Below, in pieces: positions 1 through 10,253 of a DNA stretch of 64,000 bases (the first letter of the stretch is position 1; each line of letters starts with the position of its first letter). The DNA is from Desmodus rotundus. Its lineage: Eukaryota; Chordata; Mammalia; Chiroptera; Phyllostomidae. The notes under the pieces are model-generated. The model saw only the letters and a list, made by a program, of their open reading frames with translations. It was not told the DNA's origin and did no database searches. The translations under genes were made by a program, and so were the position numbers. The stretch spans positions 13,073,199-13,137,198 of the forward strand of contig NC_071389.1 in assembly GCF_022682495.2 (NCBI RefSeq), read 5' to 3'.

Positions 1-1309
1 TGGGACAAAGGGGAGACAAGCCCCAGGGCTGAGACAATCATGTCTTTATTATCTCAGATGTCTCAGGCCTGTCCCCCGCCTGGAGATATATGGCCGGGAA
101 GGCTAGCTCCATGGCCTCGGCGGGATTCCAGGTCCTAGGAATGTCTGGCTGTTTTATAGCAAACAGAATCGTGCACAACAGCCCAGCATCCAGGCATCTC
201 CACCCCAGTAAGCTCTTTCTCTCCGCCAACTTGTAAAACAGTGGGACCTACAGCAGTGTGACACAGGCGCCATGCCTCTTGGGGTCCCAGCAGCTGGCAT
301 AGGGCAGCAATCCTGGGCAATTTTGATGGCAAACCTATCCAAGGCTCTGGGCACAGGGCCAGCAGCACAGTCCTGGCCACACCCAGGGACCATCTTTCAG
401 ACGAGGCCTTGCCTGGCTCAGTTTTCCCTTGTAAACCATGGGCTGCCCTGATTCTAGCTTGTTTCTCTCTCTTTTGACCCCTTGGGAGTAGCTGCAGGGA
501 GCCACTGAGAAGGCTTGTTTACAGATGCACTTGGCACAGGATGGGGAGACCAGCAGCGATGAGTCCTTGAGTTCCAACTTCCAGCTGCTCCCAGGTGCTG
601 GGGAGCCTTCCACTCTAGGCCCTGAAGAAATGAGTACACACTGTTGTCTTTGGCTGAGCCTCCAGGAATTTGGAGATGAGACCAGGAGACAGTGGGTCAG
701 ATGGCTGTCCAGGGCATCATTTATAACAAAGCCATGTGGGCTGGCCCTTCAGGGAGGCCTTGCATAGGGAGCAGAGGTTGTGGACTCAGGCTGAAGCTTT
801 TCTCTTGGGCCTTGAAAGAGGAGTGAGGTCCTGCAAGCCAGGGACAGTAGTACATGGAGGTGGTTTAATCTATTCCCCCTGAGTCTTTTATTCTGAGGGA
901 GTCCAGAGTACCAGCCCTAGAGATGTAGCGTTTTAGAGCTTTCAAGGATTTGAGCCCCGTCCTGTGCTGCCCCCATCAGGCTGGCAGCCCACCTGTGCCT
1001 GCAGTGCTCAGCAGGTGGACATGTTGCATTTCCTTCCAGAGCGCACACTTCAGTTCATTTGACCTTTATTCACTGCTTCTTGATCCCCTCCCCTTCTTAT
1101 AAAATAGTAGATCCAGATCCCATCCTGAAGGAGCTCGCATTTTGAGGGGGAGGGTAGGAATGTTTAAGTAGTAGTGTGTATGGCACAATGTGGTATGGAC
1201 TATAGTGGAAGCACCCCTGCCCAGCTGAAGTCTGGGGAGCCCACCCTGAAACACCTGGCACAGTGAGTCCCAGGATCAGGAGTGAGAGATGGCGGCAGGC
1301 ACCTTCTCC

Positions 1310-1515
1310 AGTGCTCACAGCAGTAGTTGTAATAGCTGATGGCTGAGCAGCAGCTGTGTGACAGGCAGTGTGCTAAGTGCTTTATGTTCTCTACCTTCAC
1401 AATAACTCAATGTATAACTAAGGAAATGAGTTAAATGACTTACCCAAGGTACACAGCTAGGACGCGGTGGAGCTGGGGTTACTGGACTCCAGGACATTTA
1501 ACTACTAGACTCCCT
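1310..1515 (-). repeat. MIR SINE, old copy
   Basis: The plus strand reads GTGCTAAGTGCTTTATGTTC, then AAGGAAATGAG, ACCCAAGGTACACAGCTAGG and a tail matching the reverse of the MIR consensus. It is diverged, as expected for this old mammalian SINE. Confidence 0.75.
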
Positions 1516-2009
1516 TTGGGAGAAAGTATTAGAATAGCCAGTGGACAAACAGTGCATGCAATTTGAAATGCTTATTTTTAGTCACAAGATTGATTTTGAA
1601 ATGTCAACTAACAAAGCAAGGGTTTTTGTCTCAGAGGCAGGGAGCATAGGTTAAAGGTTGAGAACCTCTCTTTTGCTAATGAGTTGATGTCTCTGTTGGG
1701 TGAGCTGGACAGAGCTCTGACCCTTGAGGGCAAGTTGGAGGGGTGTATTCTGCCTTTTCCCTCACCATGCTGGGGTCTTCCTCTCAAACTAAAGCTTGCC
1801 GTGTTTGTAAAGGGGCGTCTGAGCAGCTTGGAGACCAGGAGTCATGCCATTTTAAACATACCCTAGGTGCCAGGAGGAGATGATTGGGTAGAGGGTGTGG
1901 GGTGCCATCACCAAACATGGCAATAGTAACTGGCCAGGTGGGAAGAGGAGAATGCATGTCCTAGGCAACAAGTGAAGGGAATGGGACAGGGAACTATTTA
2001 CTGGACACC

Positions 2010-2145
2010 TATCTATATTATGATTCAGTTCCTACAGTAGTCTTTGAGATGGGGAAGAAGAGACTTAGAGGGTTAACTTATCTGAGGTCACCCAGCGAGA
2101 GAGAGGCCTAGAAGAGAGGTTCATTCCCACATCTGTGTCTTCAGC
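2010..2145 (-). repeat. MIR fragment
   Basis: AGATGGGGAAGAAGAGACTT, then TCTGAGGTCACCCAGCGAG, follows the reverse MIR pattern with much decay. Confidence 0.55.
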
Positions 2146-2689
2146 TCTTAGACGTCTTCCACCACGCCATATCTGTTCTTCTGAGGAGTGAGTCTAAAGT
2201 CCCCTCTCCTCATCCCTTTGTAATTTGAACGATTGAGCTGCTCTGTCTCAGCCTCTTTCCCGACTGAAACAGTCTGAATTCAAAGCAGCAGCCTTGCATC
2301 CTCTTGGTCACTTCTCTGCATCTACTCCAGCTCTGTGATGAATCGGAGGGGCAGCAACTCACCCTGTCCTGGCAGCGATAACCATCAGCCATTCCTGAAG
2401 CTTCCCAGGTGGCTCCAGCCGTTGTCCAAGAAGGGGATGAGGAGGAAGCCCAGGCTGCAGGAGGTGCTGGAAGGAGGGAGGAGGAATGGGAAGACTTCCA
2501 GGAGAAGAGAGACCCAGCAAATTCTAGTGTCATCTAAATCTGATGGGAGCAGGATCCTACAATGCCATCCCTACTCCTCTGACACACACTTTCCCTCATG
2601 TTTAAAGAAACAGCCAGGGTACTGGCTGATGACGACCATCCCTTGCAGCCCACTGCAGTCCACCAAAGCACTTTCCCATTCAGTGTTTC

Positions 2690-2869
2690 ACTTGGTCCTC
2701 CAACAGCCATAATGTTGGGTAGGGAGCTATATAGAATAAAAGCTCTCAAGTTGGAACTGGGTCTGGCCCTGGCTCTGCCATTATCTATAATACATCTCTT
2801 TTGCAGGTGAGATTTAGAGGTTACTGACTTGCTTCAGAATTCACAGGCTGCCAGCAGTGGAGCTAGAAT
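2690..2869 (+). repeat. MIR fragment next to a VES SINE
   Basis: Contains TGGCCCTGGCTCTGCCATTA and a later GTGAGATTTAGAGG-GACTTGCTTCAGAATTCACAGG pattern that recalls MIR parts in both orientations, so orientation is uncertain. It is the landing site of the VES insertion at 2880. Confidence 0.4.
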
Positions 2870-2879
2870 GAGACCCCAG

Positions 2880-3040
2880 CCCTGACTGGTGTGGCTCAGT
2901 TGTTTGGGCATCATCCTGCAAAGGGAAAGGTCGCTGGTTCGATTCCTGGTCAGGGTTGCAGGTTCGGTCCTGGGCCAGGGTGCGTACAAGAGGCAACCGA
3001 TCAATGTTTCTCTTCCTCTCTCTCCAAAAATAAGATCTTA
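2880..3040 (+). mobile_element. VES SINE (bat tRNA-derived), with target-site duplication
   Basis: It starts CCCTGACTGGTGTGGCTCAG, the tRNA-like head of bat VES SINEs, continues with the box-B-like GGTTCGATTCC and ends with AGGCAACCGATCAATGTTTC, a CT-rich tract and a short A-rich tail. A perfect 10-bp duplication GAGACCCCAG flanks it at 2870-2879 and 3041-3050. This is the strongest host clue in the window. Confidence 0.9.
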
Positions 3041-4839
3041 GAGACCCCAGGTCTCCTGATATCTAGAAGGAGGTAAGGGAGAAGTAGTATCTACAGAGTT
3101 CTGGTTAGGTGCTGGTTAAAGTCCTGCTTAGGAATCTGCTTGTTTCTGTGTACTTAGGATCTGTTTGTTTTTCTTCAGTTTCCTAGTAAAAGACTTTTGA
3201 AAAATGCCTCCCGTTTTGGCTGAACCAAAGGGGAAAAGGACTCATCTACTCATCTATACCTTGGGTCAGAGTAGATATTCTAGAGCCAGGTGTGGGAGCA
3301 GCCCAAAGAGAGTTCAGACTGTGCATTGTCAGCCCCTTCCTGCTGTGGGCAGGAGCCTGACAGCCTATCTGGCAGTCTTGGAACTGGACCTAAAGTCTTC
3401 TGCCACACCAGCCAGGGCAGTGGATGGTGGGCAGGGCTGCTGCTCCCAGCTGTGGCTTTGTCAGCCCTAGCAGTGTGATTCCAGCCTTCACCCCCCTGTG
3501 CCCTAGAGAAAGCTGTCTACAGAATAATGTATAGGCCCCCAGCAGAGTGACAAGAGTTGAGCTTAGCCCAGCCAGAGACAGATAATGTTATTTTGTGGAG
3601 AGGGGAAGAGCTCCAGGCACTAAGGTCCATAGTCCCAGGAAGAATCAAAGTTAAGTCTAGGCCAGCAGTGGGTGAAGGAAAATGGAGGGGCTTGTGGGAC
3701 TGGAGGAGGGGCCTAGTGACATACACACCCTTGCCACTACAGACTGATCTCTTCTCTGCTGTGAGCCTTGGTCTCATGTGCAAAGTGGAGATAAATCATT
3801 CACCTGCCTCTCAGTTGGTTTATCCAACAGGAAATATTTACGTTCCATTTGCTTGTGCCCATGACATGGGATAGTGCTGGTGGTGGTATTTAGTGTGGGC
3901 CTGACCCCACTGTTGGTAGGCGCTCAGTAAATGTAGTTGCATATCAACAATCAGCAGAGTTTCCTGAGGGGCCTGGCCCATTCAGGGGGACTGTCACTTT
4001 CCCAAGTAGAAGCTCCAAGGAGGCTGCAGTTACTGTTACTGCTGCCAGGTCCACAGGTATCTAGGTAGGTGAGGAATCACATTGAAGATAGAGGGTTTGG
4101 CTAAGAAAGGAGATGCTCCCTGGTCAAGGGCTGAGGAAGGTAGAATTGGGTTAGAATCAAGAAATCAGGGCCTTGTCTGGGGCCTAGGCCCTCCCAGTGG
4201 TTGCTGTGTTGTGCAGAGGAGTTACTTCCTTCATGGTCTTGGATCATTCTGTGCCAACGTTTGTTCTGATTCCCTCCTGCCTCTCTTGGTGCCATCTCTA
4301 CCATTTGTCAATCTCTGGGTCTCTGTTTCTTCTCTTGGTCCCCCCTTTGCCTTCTCAGCTGTGTGGCTGGGGGTTTTACTGTAGCCTCTCCACCTGGGGG
4401 TGTAGGTGGTTGCTGATGGGACTAGAGTCTGACCCTGCTCAAAGATCATACATGGCCTGCTCCCTTGATGGACTGTGAGCCCGCTGAGGGCAGGGTCCAA
4501 GTCTGAATTGCCTCTGGGCTTCTGTGTTCAGTATGGAGCCTGCCATCTTTGAGCCCTGAGCAGACAGAGGGCTCAGCCCCTTTTAGCCTCGATTGTTGGG
4601 CTAGTCAAGACAGCACAAGTCTGAATTGGCCCTTCTCCTTCACAGGTGGCATGGGTGGGAGTGGGGGTGGGTGCTGAATAGGAGTATATGGCTCCTTGTG
4701 TCCAGCTTCCTCTTCCTGGCTGGCCCAGGGTTTGGGAACAGTGGCTGCCTTTCTGGGGCAGTCAGGGCGCCTGGCCAGAGTATGCCTGTCGGGCATGGTC
4801 AGCTCTTCAGCAAGCCTCGGTCCTCCTCTTAACCTAGAG
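3041..4839. other. Downstream flank, mostly unassigned
   Basis: No gene is supported. Short L2/MIR-like tails appear at about 3885-3945 (GGTAGGCGCTCAGTAAATG) and 4455-4520 (GAGGGCAGGGTCC). The rest is not recognisable to me. Confidence 0.5.
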
Positions 4840-5120
4840 AAGGCCCCGGGTTATTGGTGTTGTTTTTGGCGGACCACCGGGCCCCTCAGCAAACAGGCAG
4901 GCGAGTGTGCACCCGGCCTGGGCCTGTTTGTGTTGGCCTCGCCAGGCGGGGGATTAGCTCAGCTGGGCTGCTAATTGCCTCCGAAGTGCCGGCCGGGATG
5001 CTGACAAGGGCTGGGCCTCTAGGCCCCTCCTTCCCAGCAGGCCCTATGCCAGGCTAGGGGGCCTGGCCCAGAAGGGCCCCTTCTCTCCCCTGTCAGCGCC
5101 TGCTTGGCCTAGACCCTTGA
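4840..5120. promoter_or_regulatory. GC-rich candidate regulatory block downstream of WNT4
   Basis: Unlike its surroundings this block is GC-rich, keeps several CpGs and has no repeat signature. It contains homeodomain-like GGATTAGC and CTAATTG motifs about 20 bp apart (4950-4980) and CAGCAAACAGG, a forkhead-like site. Conservation is the deciding test; no function is shown. Confidence 0.35.
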
Positions 5121-6159
5121 GATGCGGGCAGGGGGTCACTAGGGCTGGCGGCTCAGGAAGGAGTGGGGGGAGATGCTTATGAAGTCATCGCCTGGGCCAG
5201 GCCAGGCCACACTTCACCCCCTCCCCCACATCCCTTAGACATCCCCTCACACCCGCTTCTTGAGTCAGACGCCTTCTCCTGAAGCTCAGCACTTTCTCCT
5301 CTTACTAGGAAGCTGCTGGGCTCCTCTGCCCAGATGCCCTCTGGTTCCTCAGCACCTTCCTTTCTTTCTTCTCTGTTCCTATGTCTGTTCTCCCACTCTC
5401 TGCTTTTTCCTTACTCTATTCCTCAGCCTGCCTTAGCACCTCTCAGTTATGCAGATCCTGTACTTCCTTTTACACCCTTCCTGTGTTCTCTGGCCCTTCC
5501 TTGGCCCAAGATCCACCTGAAACCCTGCGTCTGGTTTCCCTAGACTTCCCTTGGACCACTGGCTGGCAAGAAGGGGCTGCAAAGGTCTACTTTATCATGT
5601 GGTTTCACAGCCCACCCAGAGACCTCAGGCCTGAGCTCTGAGGGCAGCTGTCAAGGATGGATCTGGAAACAGCCCCTCTGTGAGCTGACCACCCCCACCC
5701 CAGCCTGGGAGTCTTGAACGCCTTCCATCTTTACAGCAGAGCCTCTGGGCCCCACTACATGCACATGCTTCCTACAGCTTTGACTCTCCCACCTGCACTT
5801 TGGACTCTGCCCTCCTTAGCCTTCACTCTCTGTCCTAACTCTGCGTCTTGCCCACATTGGGACCTTGGGTCAGCCTCTCCTGCCGGTGCCTAGGGGCAGC
5901 TTTGGCATTGCTTTGCTTGCTGCTGCCTGGGTATCTCAACCCCTGGGATTCTCTGTCTCAGTCCCAGCCTGGGGCTCTGTACCCTGAGACATCTTTCTGC
6001 TTCTGATCTCTGGGATGAGGACAAAGGAGGACCACAGTCCTTGGGTAGCTGCCTTCAGCTCTTAACCAGTTCCCTACTGTCTCGGCTTCCCTCCTTATTC
6101 TATCCCCCTTTCTGGTGCCTCAGTCTTAGAGCTGCTTTAATTGCTTCCTACGCTCCTGA
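5121..6159. other. Unassigned flank, pyrimidine-rich
   Basis: The plus strand is C/T-rich from about 5220 to 5960 with no gene-like frame and no repeat I can name with confidence. Confidence 0.4.
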
Positions 6160-6390
6160 AAAGGGAATAATACTAATATTTATGACAATAGCTACCATTT
6201 GTTGAGCTTTACACGTGTTATTTTGTTTCACATCTCCAGTAAATAGGTTCTCTTATTACTTAGCCCCATTTGAAATTGGGGCAAGGGGTGCAGCATCGTA
6301 ATATGAGTGAAGAAAATGAGCCCCAGAGAGGGACAAGGAGTTGTCCAAGGGATTCCAGACCAGGTCTGTCTGAATGCAAAGCTTGGGTCC
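6160..6390 (-). repeat. MIR SINE, long copy
   Basis: The sequence from GCTACCATTTGTTGAGCTTT through ACTTAGCCCCATTTGAAATT and AATGAGCCCCAGAGAGGGAC to GACCAGGTCTGTCTG follows the reverse MIR consensus over most of its length, with a small internal insertion. Confidence 0.75.
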
Positions 6391-7264
6391 TTTTCACAGT
6401 TTTAAGAAATGGTTGGGAATGGACATCATTTCTTCATTCCTTTACCTGGGACTTGATTATTACCAGTCCCCGTTCTCTCTGCCTTAACCCTGCTTTGAAA
6501 ATGAGGTATCCTTTTCTCTCCACGTGTAGTCTAGACCCCATGCCTTCCCTCCTTCTATTATTCCCTTCCCTCAGTTGTTCACAAGTGTGTGTGTACTCTT
6601 GCTGTCCTGAAAGCACTTTGCATCGGCCTCTTTATTTCCTACTAAACTTTGGGAAAGCCAAAATGTTTCCAGGCTCTTGTGAATTTGCTCCAGTGGGGGT
6701 GGTGAGTGGGGAGACAGGCCACGCCCCATTTGGTGAGAATGAGGACTTCACTAGAGTGAGGTTCCTCAGAAGCCACCTTGGGTCTCCCCAACAGCTGTGA
6801 CTTGAGATAGGGCATTTTCCGTCCAGATACCTCATTCTGACTTGGCTCCGACCCAGGAGTTTACCTCGAGCCAGGGCTTTGAATACCTGTGTCCTTAAGA
6901 GAAACTAGGTTCTATTTAATTTGTCCCCTATCTTTTCAAGTGGCACCCTCTTCACCGTACCCTCCCCTGTCATTGTGTTTGGTCTCCTGTCCACATCAGC
7001 ACTCAAGAAGGGTGCTGAGGCCTTGGCTCAGGCCAGTGTTCAGATAGCTGATCATGGCTCAGTGAAGTGCAGATGTGGCCTCTGTGTTAAAGTGAATTCC
7101 GGACAGTATACCGGTGGGTCCTTTACTGGTGGCTGTCAAACCAGTTACAAGGAAAGAGGGCAAACAGGGTGCCCCTATCTAGAGATTACTACTGTATCTG
7201 CCTTTCACACATCCTTTCTCAAGTCTCTCTTCTACAAAAAAGTCACTGCCACAATTGCAAGATA
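6391..7264. other. Region beyond the probable WNT4 3' end
   Basis: No gene frame is supported. On the minus strand ATTAAA (6920-6915) and AATAAA (6636-6631) are possible alternative poly(A) signals for WNT4; neither has a strong GU-rich element just downstream. Confidence 0.4.
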
Positions 7265-9785
7265 AAGAAATAATCATTTTATCGTGCATCAGATTATTTC
7301 ATGGGGATGTCACAATGGCAAGGAGCCTAGTATAAAAATTGGAAGATGGGATGGGGCAGCAGAGGGGGCAGCAGCATCCAGAGCTGGGGCTTATCCAGCC
7401 CGAGGCCTCAGAGGACATCACCTTTGCCTGTGGCAAGGTTAGTGGAGAAGGTTTGGGGCAGGACTTGGACCTCTGGCTGGCTTGCAGAGTGAGTGTGTTA
7501 TGTCTGGCCTATGTTAGTTCTCCCTCTATTTGGGATGGTTTGGAGGAGGGTGTGTCCAAGGAAGCTCCATTTTCCTGTGGCTGTGGATCCCTGTGGCCTT
7601 TGGGGTGCTGGTGGTGGTAGTGGTAGGACTGGCAGAGGTTCCTGGAATCTAGTCTATTTCATGGAGGTGATACCCTTCAGAACCCCAGGAGTGTCAGCTT
7701 TGGGGAGCCCCCTGGCAGGTGGAAAGGTAAAGCATGTGAATGGCACAGACCCTCTCACTCCTTCCTGGAGGCAGTGCCCATCAAACCAGCATTCATCCTG
7801 GTCCTACTATTCCCCTGGCTGTGGGGATAGGATTTGGGGAAGGGGGAGAGTGGCTCAGCCCTATCTCTGGAGGGGGAGGGTTCCCATTGCTTCCTTTGTC
7901 TGGGTCTGGCCTGTGCCAGTGAGGGATGGTATTTTCCCTGGCACTGAGCAGACAGCTGAACAGAGCCCGCCAGAGGAGCAGTGAGCCTAGCTGGGCAGCT
8001 GTGGGGACACTTAGTCGGCTCAGTTTTCATCCACATCAGAGCTTGCCTGCCCCCAAATTATCCCCACATACGAATGTGGCTCCAGCATCTCACTTGGTTT
8101 TGGCCTTCTTGGGTGGACATTGAGCAGAGAGCTTGGTTGGAGGCCAAGAGTGTTGACCTCTTTGTGAGGGAGCCAACACCAGGAGGCACAAACTATAGGC
8201 CAGAGCTCGTATTCTGAATTTGGGACTTTGAATTCAGACATTGAACCCTGGAGCTGAGAGCTTGGGGTCTGAGAACCTCCAATGGGGATCCCAGAGCTCA
8301 TGACCTGAAACCAGGAGCCTAGAGCCACAATGTGGGGGAAGCCTGGAGACTGGGCTGGCAATGAGTTTCTCTGGTGGTTTGGAGCCCACCCTGGAAGCAG
8401 TTGGGTCAGGCCAGGTCTTGCTTTGTGCTTGTCTTGCTCACAAAAGTTTGGATTGGGCTCCTGATGGTTTGGCTGTTGTGCAGGGCCAGGCCTCGGTGGT
8501 TAGGGCTGTCTCTGGGGGACTCTCCAGTACCCAGGGTACCCAGAGACAGGGGTGCCTTCCAGCTGTCTACCTTGTTCCTCAGAGTCTGCTTTGCTCTCAG
8601 GAACCGTGTGGGCTCTAGCTCAGTCTGTGTCTGTGCCTCCATCTGCCTCGAGGCTCCTCTCCTCCAGCCTGAGTCCCCTCCTCAAGTCTCAGACCAAGAA
8701 GACCGACAGTTTCTGGACCTTTGGGTACAGGAGCTCAGGAGGAGCCTTGGATGGAGGGATTTTGTGTCTGTGCCTCTGCATCTTGCTTGCTCTGGGACCC
8801 GACTGGGCATTGCCATCTCTGCTGTAAAATGGGTGCAAGCATGCCTGTCTTCTCCAACATCCAGTGAGATGGCCCAGTATAGGGCCTCAAGCATAGCATT
8901 TACTCAATAAATCTGATTGAGTGAAATGATGGTTGGGAGAGGGCTTTCTTACATGACCCTTACATCTCTCTGTGTGTGAGCATTTCCATTCTTAGTTTCA
9001 CAGAGAAGCAGCCCTGTGAGGAAGAGACTCACATGGGGGTGTCACTACGAAGGCCCCGCTGGGATCTCTGATCCAGGATGGCAGCCTATACTCCTGCCTG
9101 GGAGGGACCAGGGAGTGGGGGGTTTCCCTCTCTGAGGGGAGGCAGGCAGGCTGGGCTCCAGGGTGGGACTATAGCCTTTTCTTGCCCTCATCTCACCTGT
9201 TCTTCCTGCCTGGAAGGTCCCACAGAAATCGAACCTCCAGCTGCTCATGGAGGGCTGAAATTAACCCTTTGCTCTTGACCTGGTATCTGCCCATTCCCTT
9301 TCCAGGGTGCTTGAGAAGACAAGGCCACCAGGCTGAAGTTGCCAGGGGTCCATATGTATGTGTGGGGGTGCAACTTCCAGCGAAATGGCACCGATATCCC
9401 CCTGCCGTAGGGCCACCTCTTTCCCTAGGTGGCAGGGTCAGCAGGCTTGTGGCTGTAACACTCCTGTTATCCACCTTAAGTCTACAAGTAGAAACAGAGA
9501 TACAGATAACAACTGAGTGGTCAGCAGCAGCCACGTGTGGACAGCTGGAAGCATGAGCAAGGTCCCTTTGGTCAGTGGCAGCCACAAAGACCCAGGCTTC
9601 AGGGAAACCCCAGTTGGTATCCTTGGGTCGCCTGCCTGGTTTCGGTAATAAATAACATGAGGACCCAAAAACCAAACCAAAACAAAAAATATAACCAGTA
9701 TCTTTTGGGGTGGGTGGTGGGGGACTTTAAATTATCGGCCTTCCCCGGGCCACTGGGTGGTTGCTGGGCACGGGCTGGGCGGCAG
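7265..9785 (-). other. WNT4: Probable WNT4 3' UTR, distal end unresolved
   Basis: The sequence after the TGA is expected to be 3' UTR. The first 150 bases contain U-rich tracts and an AU-rich nonamer (see 9647-9655). No canonical AATAAA on the minus strand occurs close to the stop. Candidate signals are GATAAA near 7280 followed by U/GU-rich sequence, ATTAAA at 6920-6915 and AATAAA at 6636-6631, giving UTRs of about 2.5, 2.9 or 3.2 kb. The boundary given uses the first. An L2/MIR-like tail lies inside at about 8825-8935. Confidence 0.4.
9647..9655 (-). promoter_or_regulatory. WNT4: AU-rich element nonamer in proximal WNT4 3' UTR
   Basis: On the minus strand this reads TTATTTATT, the core nonamer of AU-rich mRNA-decay elements, about 130 bases after the stop. 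A T-rich run (9680-9700 on the minus strand) precedes it. Such elements are bound by TTP or HuR family proteins; function here is inferred. Confidence 0.45.
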
Positions 9786-10253
9786 TCACCGGCACGTGTG
9801 CAGCTCCACCAGCCGCTGGCACTGCCGGCACTTGACGAAGCAGCACCAGTGGAATTTGCAGCTGCAGCGCTCGGCCAGCTCCACCTGTGCCGTGTGGAAG
9901 CCGCGGCCACAGCACAGCAGCTCACAGCCATCAATGGCCTTGGACGTCTTGTTGCACGTGCGGCCTCTTGTGCCCAGCACGCCACTGCGCATGTCCTGCT
10001 CACAGAAGTCCGGGCTGGGCTCCAAGTACACCAGGTCCTCATCCGTGTGCGGCTTGAACTGCGCATTGCGCGGCACCAGTGCCCTGGAGGAGCCCACGCG
10101 GCGTGGCTCCACCTCGGTGGCGCCATCAAACTTCTCCTTCAGTGCATGGCCCACCTGGCGGAAGGGCGGCACGGCTCGCCAGCATGTCTTCACTTCGCAG
10201 GAGCCCGACACCCCATGGCACTTGCACTCCACCCGCATGTGTGTCAGGATGGC
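9786..10253 (-). CDS. WNT4: WNT4 coding exon 5 (C-terminal Wnt domain and stop)
   Basis: This exon encodes residues 197-351 and a TGA at 9788-9786. It carries the palmitoleoylated Ser212 within KCHGVSGSC, the sequon Asn297-Lys-Thr, and the cysteine-dense C-terminal fingers ([23 protein letters not shown]) that contact Frizzled. The acceptor is CCCTGCAG|GCC. On the opposite strand the same region gives long open frames (such as 9537-10418) that are shadows of this GC-rich exon. Confidence 0.98.
   Translation of the reverse strand, partial: AILTHMRVECKCHGVSGSCEVKTCWRAVPPFRQVGHALKEKFDGATEVEPRRVGSSRALVPRNAQFKPHTDEDLVYLEPSPDFCEQDMRSGVLGTRGRTCNKTSKAIDGCELLCCGRGFHTAQVELAERCSCKFHWCCFVKCRQCQRLVELHTCR

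Larger units (their letters stand above)
1..2689. other. WNT4 downstream flank, no gene seen
   Basis: No frame here looks like a protein. Bases 1-1030 and 1515-2010 show nothing I recognise. Bases 1040-1280 weakly resemble an old dispersed repeat. Two MIR relics are listed separately. CDC42, the expected downstream neighbour, is not visible. Confidence 0.6.

Noticed and set aside
2880..2960. tRNA gene
   Set aside because: The tRNA-like sequence is the head of a VES SINE, with SINE body and target-site duplication.
6270..6800. 176-codon frame downstream of WNT4
   Set aside because: Its first part is a MIR element and the rest has no family resemblance.
1..9000. 3' end of CDC42, the expected downstream neighbour
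   Set aside because: No frame or UTR feature resembling CDC42 was seen; the intergenic distance in other mammals exceeds this flank.
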